Shown: in pieces, positions 13,101-16,492 of the stretch
How the letters are laid out: each line of letters starts with the position of its first letter
How positions within the stretch are numbered: the stretch's first letter is position 1
Assembly (NCBI GenBank): GCA_040880365.1
Contig: JBBDIO010000206.1
Coordinates: 1 to 16,492, forward strand
Direction: 5' to 3'
DNA length: 16,492 bases
Origin: JBBDIO01 sp040880365
GTDB taxonomy: Bacteria > Chloroflexota > Anaerolineae > Caldilineales > Caldilineaceae
Notes under the pieces: generated by a model
What the model saw: the letters and a program-made list of their open reading frames with translations, nothing else
Told to the model about the DNA's origin: nothing
Databases searched by the model: none
Program-made: the position numbers and the translations under genes

Positions 13101-14411
13101 ATGGCAGAACGAAGAACTCCATTCTACGACTATCATCTGCGCAATGCCGGTCAATTGGTCAAGGGCGGCGGCGACTATCTGTTCCCGGTCGCGTTTACAT
13201 CGGGCGCAGATGAACATCGCAACACGCGCACCAATGTGGGCCTGCAAGATATTTCGTCGATGGGCGAAGTGGATGTGAAAGGCCCCGGCGCCGAACGCCT
13301 GCTCAATCGGCTGGCAGTGAACAACCTGGCAGATATGGAGCCGGGGCAGATGCGCTATACCACCCTGTGCAACGAAGAGGGTGGCATCGTGGACGATGTG
13401 ACTGTCTACAAATTTCACGATGAGCATTTCATGGTGGTCACCAGCTCGGCCCCGCGCAAACGCGCCGCGCGCTGGATTGCCGACCACGCCCAGGGCAACA
13501 GTGCCTATGTGACCGATATGTCGGCGGCGGTAGCGTTGGCGGTGGTCCAGGGTCCCCGCAGTCGCGAATTTTTGCGCAGCGTGGTCACATCTGACGATCT
13601 GAATCTCAACAGCCTGCGTTTCTTCCGCTTTGGGCGCGCCGAAATCAACGGCGTGGAGTTGATCCTGTCGCGCAGCGGCTATACGGGCGAACTGGGCTTC
13701 GAACTCTACGTGCCCGCCGAAGAGGCCGGCGCGGTCTGGGAATATCTGCTGCAAGCGGGCAAACCCTTTGGCCTGCAACCCTATGGCGCGCTTGCCATGC
13801 AAAGTCTGCGCATTGAAAAGGCTTTCCCCCTCTACGGGCCGGATCTCAGCGAGGATGTGACCCCCTTCCATGTGGGGCTGGATCGCTGGATTCGTTTTGA
13901 CAAGCGCGAATTTGTGGGGCGTGAGGCATTGCTGGAAGTACAGGAGGAAGGCATTCAGGAACGGTGGGTGGGGTTGGTGCTGGATAGCAGCAGCCCGGCG
14001 AGCGCACACGACCCCATCTATAGCATCGGCGATGTGAAAAGCTTCCGCGCCAAAAAGGTGAGCGGCACCGAAGCGGGCGAGACCGATGACCCGATTTTGC
14101 CCGGAGAACCCATCGGCTATGTGACTTCCAGCGCACTCGGCTATACCGTGGGCAAGACGCTGGCGCTGGGCTTTTTGCGCACCAGCCACGCCTGGCCCGG
14201 TGGCAAAGTCGCGGTGCTGAGCGCGGGGCGGCCTGTCACCGCCACCGTGGTGCCCACGCCGTTTTTCGACCCCAGCGGCGCACGTCTGCGCGCCAAGGCC
14301 AGCGACGAACGCCCGCGCGTGGCCGCGGAAGAGATGCCCACGCCCACTCCTGCCAGTCCATCTGCCAACCCAGGCCCCCGAACCAAAGGCAAGGGAGGGC
14401 GGCGCGCATGA
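13101..14411 (+). CDS. GcvT-like folate-dependent aminomethyltransferase
   Basis: A 436-residue cytosolic protein of the GcvT family, which binds tetrahydrofolate and takes up a one-carbon unit from an amine. It shows the N-terminal GCV_T fold with NVGLQDISSMGEVDVKGPGA (45-64), the NEEGGIVDDVTVY active-site segment with Asp98/Asp99 (91-103), SGYTGELGFELYVP (192-205) and LRIEKAFPLYGPDL (236-249), then the C-terminal barrel to about 390. There is an insert at about 300-330 and a Pro/Arg/Lys-rich tail from about 397. No glycine-cleavage partner (GcvP, GcvH) is adjacent, so I read it as the one-carbon acceptor for the demethylation cluster rather than part of glycine cleavage. I begin at 13101, where CAGGA lies 8-9 nt upstream; starting farther upstream would translate the REP-like repeats. 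It ends in an ATGA overlap with the next gene. Confidence 0.9.
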   Translation: MAERRTPFYDYHLRNAGQLVKGGGDYLFPVAFTSGADEHRNTRTNVGLQDISSMGEVDVKGPGAERLLNRLAVNNLADMEPGQMRYTTLCNEEGGIVDDVTVYKFHDEHFMVVTSSAPRKRAARWIADHAQGNSAYVTDMSAAVALAVVQGPRSREFLRSVVTSDDLNLNSLRFFRFGRAEINGVELILSRSGYTGELGFELYVPAEEAGAVWEYLLQAGKPFGLQPYGALAMQSLRIEKAFPLYGPDLSEDVTPFHVGLDRWIRFDKREFVGREALLEVQEEGIQERWVGLVLDSSSPASAHDPIYSIGDVKSFRAKKVSGTEAGETDDPILPGEPIGYVTSSALGYTVGKTLALGFLRTSHAWPGGKVAVLSAGRPVTATVVPTPFFDPSGARLRAKASDERPRVAAEEMPTPTPASPSANPGPRTKGKGGRRA

Positions 14412-15784
14412 TTCCCGGCAACGCGCGCACACATTCCACATTCAGCCGCCGCAGCCCCGCGGCCCAGCCACGCCAAACCGTCTATACCAATCGCTACAAT
14501 ACGATTGTCATCGGCATGGGGGGCATGGGCAGCGCGGTGGCCTATCAACTGGCGAAGCGCGGCAAGCGCGTATTGGGGCTGGAAAAGTTCGATGTGCCCC
14601 ACGATATGGGATCCAGCCACGGCTATACGCGGATCATCCGCCTGGCCTACTACGAACATCCTTCATATGTCATGCTTTTGAAGCGCGCCTATGAGCTGTG
14701 GGAGGAGATCGAAGCCCGCGCCGGGGAAAAATTGCTGCACATCACCGGCTCGATAGATGCCGGGCCTGCCGATAGCTGGGTCTTCAAAGGCTCGCACCAG
14801 TCGTGCATCGAACACGATCTGCCCCACGAAGTGCTCACCGGCACCGAATTGGCCGAACGGTTTCCCGGCTATGGGCTGCCCCACGAGACGTTGGCGCTCT
14901 ATCAGCCGCGCGGCGGTTTTCTGGCACCCGAACGCTGCATCGTAGGCCATTGCTTCGCCGCGCTGGCCCACGGCGCGGAAATCCACGGGCGCGAGCCGGT
15001 CTTGGGCTGGGAACCGTTGGGCGATGAGGGCGTGCGCGTCTATACCACGCGCGCCGTCTACGAGGCCGATAGCCTGGTCATCACCGCGGGCGCGTGGAAT
15101 GATCAGATGCTGGGCTTTTTGCGCGGGCTGGCCGTGCCCGAACGTCAGGTGCTGGCCTGGTTCCAGCCCGAACGCCCGGAACTCTATCGCACCGATAATT
15201 TCCCCGTCTTTAACATGCTGGTAGACGAAGGCCGCTTCTATGGCTTTCCGGTGCATGGCGTGCCCGGTTTCAAGATCGGCAAATATCACCACCTGCAAGA
15301 AAGCGGGCCTGCCGATACGGTCAATCGCGATGTGACGCCCGCAGATGAACAGGTGTTGCGCGATTGCACTTCGCGCTATTTCCCCCGCGCTGCGGGGCCG
15401 ACCATGACGCTCAAAACCTGTATGTTCACCAACGCGCCCGACGGTCATTTTCTCATCGATCTGCATCCCCACGCGCCCCAGGTGAGCTACGCTTCGGCCT
15501 GTTCGGGACACGGTTTCAAATTTGCCAGCGTCATCGGTGAGATTCTGGCCGATCTGGCGCTCTATCGCGAAACCCGCCACAACATCGAACTTTTTCGCCA
15601 TGCCCGTTTTACCCACAGCACGCGCCCGGCGGGCGCACACACCAATCGCCAGGCAAGCGGCCACGGTCATAGCAGCCACAGTCACAGCGGCGCGTCTCGG
15701 CGCGGGGAACATGCTGCCGCGCATGGCAGTGATACCCACTTTGCAGGCGATGACGCCGACGCGATCCGCTCGCCCTGGCTATAG
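14408..15784 (+). CDS. Monomeric sarcosine oxidase / N-methyl amino acid oxidase-like flavoenzyme
   Basis: A 458-residue FAD amine oxidase of the MSOX/SolA family that should demethylate an N-methyl amino acid such as sarcosine, giving formaldehyde and H2O2. The N-terminal FAD site is GMGGMG (36-41); GSSHGYTRIIR (68-78) is the flavin-contacting loop; LKTCMFTNAPDGHF (335-348) contains Cys338, the residue equivalent to the covalent-FAD cysteine of MSOX; GHGFKF (367-372) contains Lys371, the equivalent of the oxygen-activating lysine. The ATG at 14408 overlaps the gcvT stop as ATGA, so translation is coupled. Residues 1-28 are an extension relative to the family. After about residue 400 there is a His/Ser/Gly-rich tail (about 403-444) with 13 or so histidines, not expected in this family and possibly metal-binding. 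The family usually has about 390 residues. Confidence 0.9.
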   Translation: MIPGNARTHSTFSRRSPAAQPRQTVYTNRYNTIVIGMGGMGSAVAYQLAKRGKRVLGLEKFDVPHDMGSSHGYTRIIRLAYYEHPSYVMLLKRAYELWEEIEARAGEKLLHITGSIDAGPADSWVFKGSHQSCIEHDLPHEVLTGTELAERFPGYGLPHETLALYQPRGGFLAPERCIVGHCFAALAHGAEIHGREPVLGWEPLGDEGVRVYTTRAVYEADSLVITAGAWNDQMLGFLRGLAVPERQVLAWFQPERPELYRTDNFPVFNMLVDEGRFYGFPVHGVPGFKIGKYHHLQESGPADTVNRDVTPADEQVLRDCTSRYFPRAAGPTMTLKTCMFTNAPDGHFLIDLHPHAPQVSYASACSGHGFKFASVIGEILADLALYRETRHNIELFRHARFTHSTRPAGAHTNRQASGHGHSSHSHSGASRRGEHAAAHGSDTHFAGDDADAIRSPWL

Positions 15785-15788
15785 GCGA

Positions 15789-15814
15789 ACATACCGGCAC
15801 AGGCACATACCGGC
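15789..15814. repeat. Direct repeat in the spacer after the sarcosine oxidase-like gene
   Basis: ACATACCGGC occurs at 15789-15798 and 15805-15814, a 16-bp period, in the 87-bp gap before the next flavoprotein gene. It may be a partial tandem duplication. No function visible. Confidence 0.55.
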
Positions 15815-15871
15815 CCACACGCCACGCGCAAAATCAACACTGATTCAAGAGCTGTAAAAGGTAGCCGTCTC

Positions 15872-16492
15872 ATGCAAAAAACCGCAGATCTGGTCATCAT
15901 CGGCGCGGGGATTGTGGGCAGCAGTTGCGTCTACCATCTGGCGCGCAAGGGCTGGGACAATATCGTCGTCCTCGATCAGGGGCCGCTCTTTGAAACCGGC
16001 GGCTCCACCTCCCACGCGCCGGGGCTGGTATTCCAGACCAGCGCGTCGCGCACCATGTGCCAGCTTTCCCAATATACCGTCGCGCTCTACAACTCGCTGG
16101 CGTGGGAGGGGCAACCGGGCTTCTATCCCGTGGGCGGCATCGAAGTGGCCTATAGCGCGGAACGCTGGCGCGATTTGCACCGCAAACTGGGCATGGCGCG
16201 CGCCTGGGGCATCGAAGATGCAACCCTGCTTTCGCCCCAGGAAGTGCAGGCGCGGGTGCCGCTGCTGAATCCCGATGTGATCCACGGCGGCTATTTTGTG
16301 CCCAGCGACGGCATTGCCAAGGCCGTGCGCCTGTGTACTGCCATGTGCAAAGCCGCAGAGCAGGCCCAATCTGCCGTCTTTTATGGCAATACAACGGTGA
16401 CGGGTTTTGATATCCAGCAGGGGCAGGTGCGCGGGGTCCACACCGACCAGGGCACGATTGCTACGCCGCGCGTGCTGTTGTGCGGCGGCATC
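15872..16492 (+). CDS. Dimethylglycine/sarcosine dehydrogenase-like flavoprotein, N-terminal part (runs off right edge)
   Basis: The first 207 residues of an FAD-dependent oxidoreductase. GAGIVG (11-16) is the dinucleotide-binding motif and GGSTSHAPGL (43-52) is the loop that in dimethylglycine and sarcosine dehydrogenases carries the covalent-FAD histidine, here His48. These enzymes remove N-methyl groups and hand the one-carbon unit to tetrahydrofolate, using a C-terminal GcvT-like half; full-length members have about 800 residues, so most of the protein lies beyond the window. The start at 15872 is supported by AAAGG (15857-15861). It belongs to a different flavoenzyme branch from the preceding sarcosine oxidase-like protein, so the cluster has two demethylating oxidoreductases. 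Same strand and an 87-bp gap suggest shared transcription. Exact substrate cannot be told. Confidence 0.88.
   Translation, partial: MQKTADLVIIGAGIVGSSCVYHLARKGWDNIVVLDQGPLFETGGSTSHAPGLVFQTSASRTMCQLSQYTVALYNSLAWEGQPGFYPVGGIEVAYSAERWRDLHRKLGMARAWGIEDATLLSPQEVQARVPLLNPDVIHGGYFVPSDGIAKAVRLCTAMCKAAEQAQSAVFYGNTTVTGFDIQQGQVRGVHTDQGTIATPRVLLCGGI

Noticed and set aside
12915..14441. 508-residue minus-strand frame over gcvT
   Set aside because: Antisense shadow that also translates the REP-like palindromes. GcvT motifs are on the plus strand.
14663..15739. 358-residue minus-strand frame over the sarcosine oxidase-like gene
   Set aside because: Antisense shadow; the plus strand has FAD and covalent-flavin motifs.
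15845..16441. 198-residue minus-strand frame over the last gene
   Set aside because: Antisense to a dehydrogenase N-terminus with an intact GxGxxG.

Overview
The window carries about 16.5 kb of moderately GC-rich bacterial DNA with genes packed on both strands. I think it comes from the Chloroflexota (Caldilineae/Anaerolineae-like). The grounds are two STAND-type ATPases of the 'FFGR...GNPF' kind, a soluble multi-domain hybrid histidine kinase, a duplicated PRC-barrel protein and a mycothiol-dehydrogenase-like ADH beside an MttB/GcvT/flavoenzyme cluster. This is inference from gene content and style; no rRNA or tRNA is present to confirm it.

Left part (1-3945): a minus-strand aldo/keto reductase runs off the left edge. 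Three plus-strand genes follow: a small membrane DUF305 protein, a zinc alcohol dehydrogenase closest in sequence style to S-(hydroxymethyl)mycothiol dehydrogenase, and a protein with two PRC-barrel repeats. A 12-bp hairpin ends the dehydrogenase unit. Recognisable -35/-10 pairs sit before the reductase, the DUF305 gene and the dehydrogenase.

Middle part (4004-7271, minus strand): an apparent three-gene unit. It reads an unknown 146-residue protein, a STAND/AAA-like ATPase coupled to it by an ATGA overlap, and a second related ATPase fused to an OmpR/PhoB-type winged helix. The second ATPase has Asn where the first has the Walker B Glu. This is the best candidate for an undescribed signalling or defence-type module. 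It is separated by a 300-bp regulatory region, rich in repeats, from a divergent small plus-strand gene with a strong ribosome binding site (7570-7914). The tail of that small gene overlaps, in antisense, the end of a 978-residue cytoplasmic hybrid kinase (REC-PAS-GAF-PAS-HisKA-HATPase-REC) encoded on the minus strand.

Right part (11281-16492, plus strand): a methylated-amine catabolic cluster. It holds an MttB-family methyltransferase with no in-frame stop codon, a stand-alone GcvT-like folate methyltransferase, a monomeric sarcosine oxidase-like flavoenzyme (ATGA-coupled to gcvT) and the first 207 codons of a dimethylglycine/sarcosine dehydrogenase-like flavoprotein. Together they suggest stepwise N-demethylation (betaine or a similar quaternary amine, then dimethylglycine, sarcosine and glycine) with one-carbon units passing to tetrahydrofolate. 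No corrinoid protein gene is visible. A cluster of three REP-like hairpins lies between mttB and gcvT. Between the kinase and this cluster is a 487-bp region with paired CTTAAG palindromes set against a perfect TATAAT.

A recurrent oddity across the window is exact or near-exact tandem duplication of 12-13 bp units, mostly in leaders and intergenic DNA but also in two coding regions.
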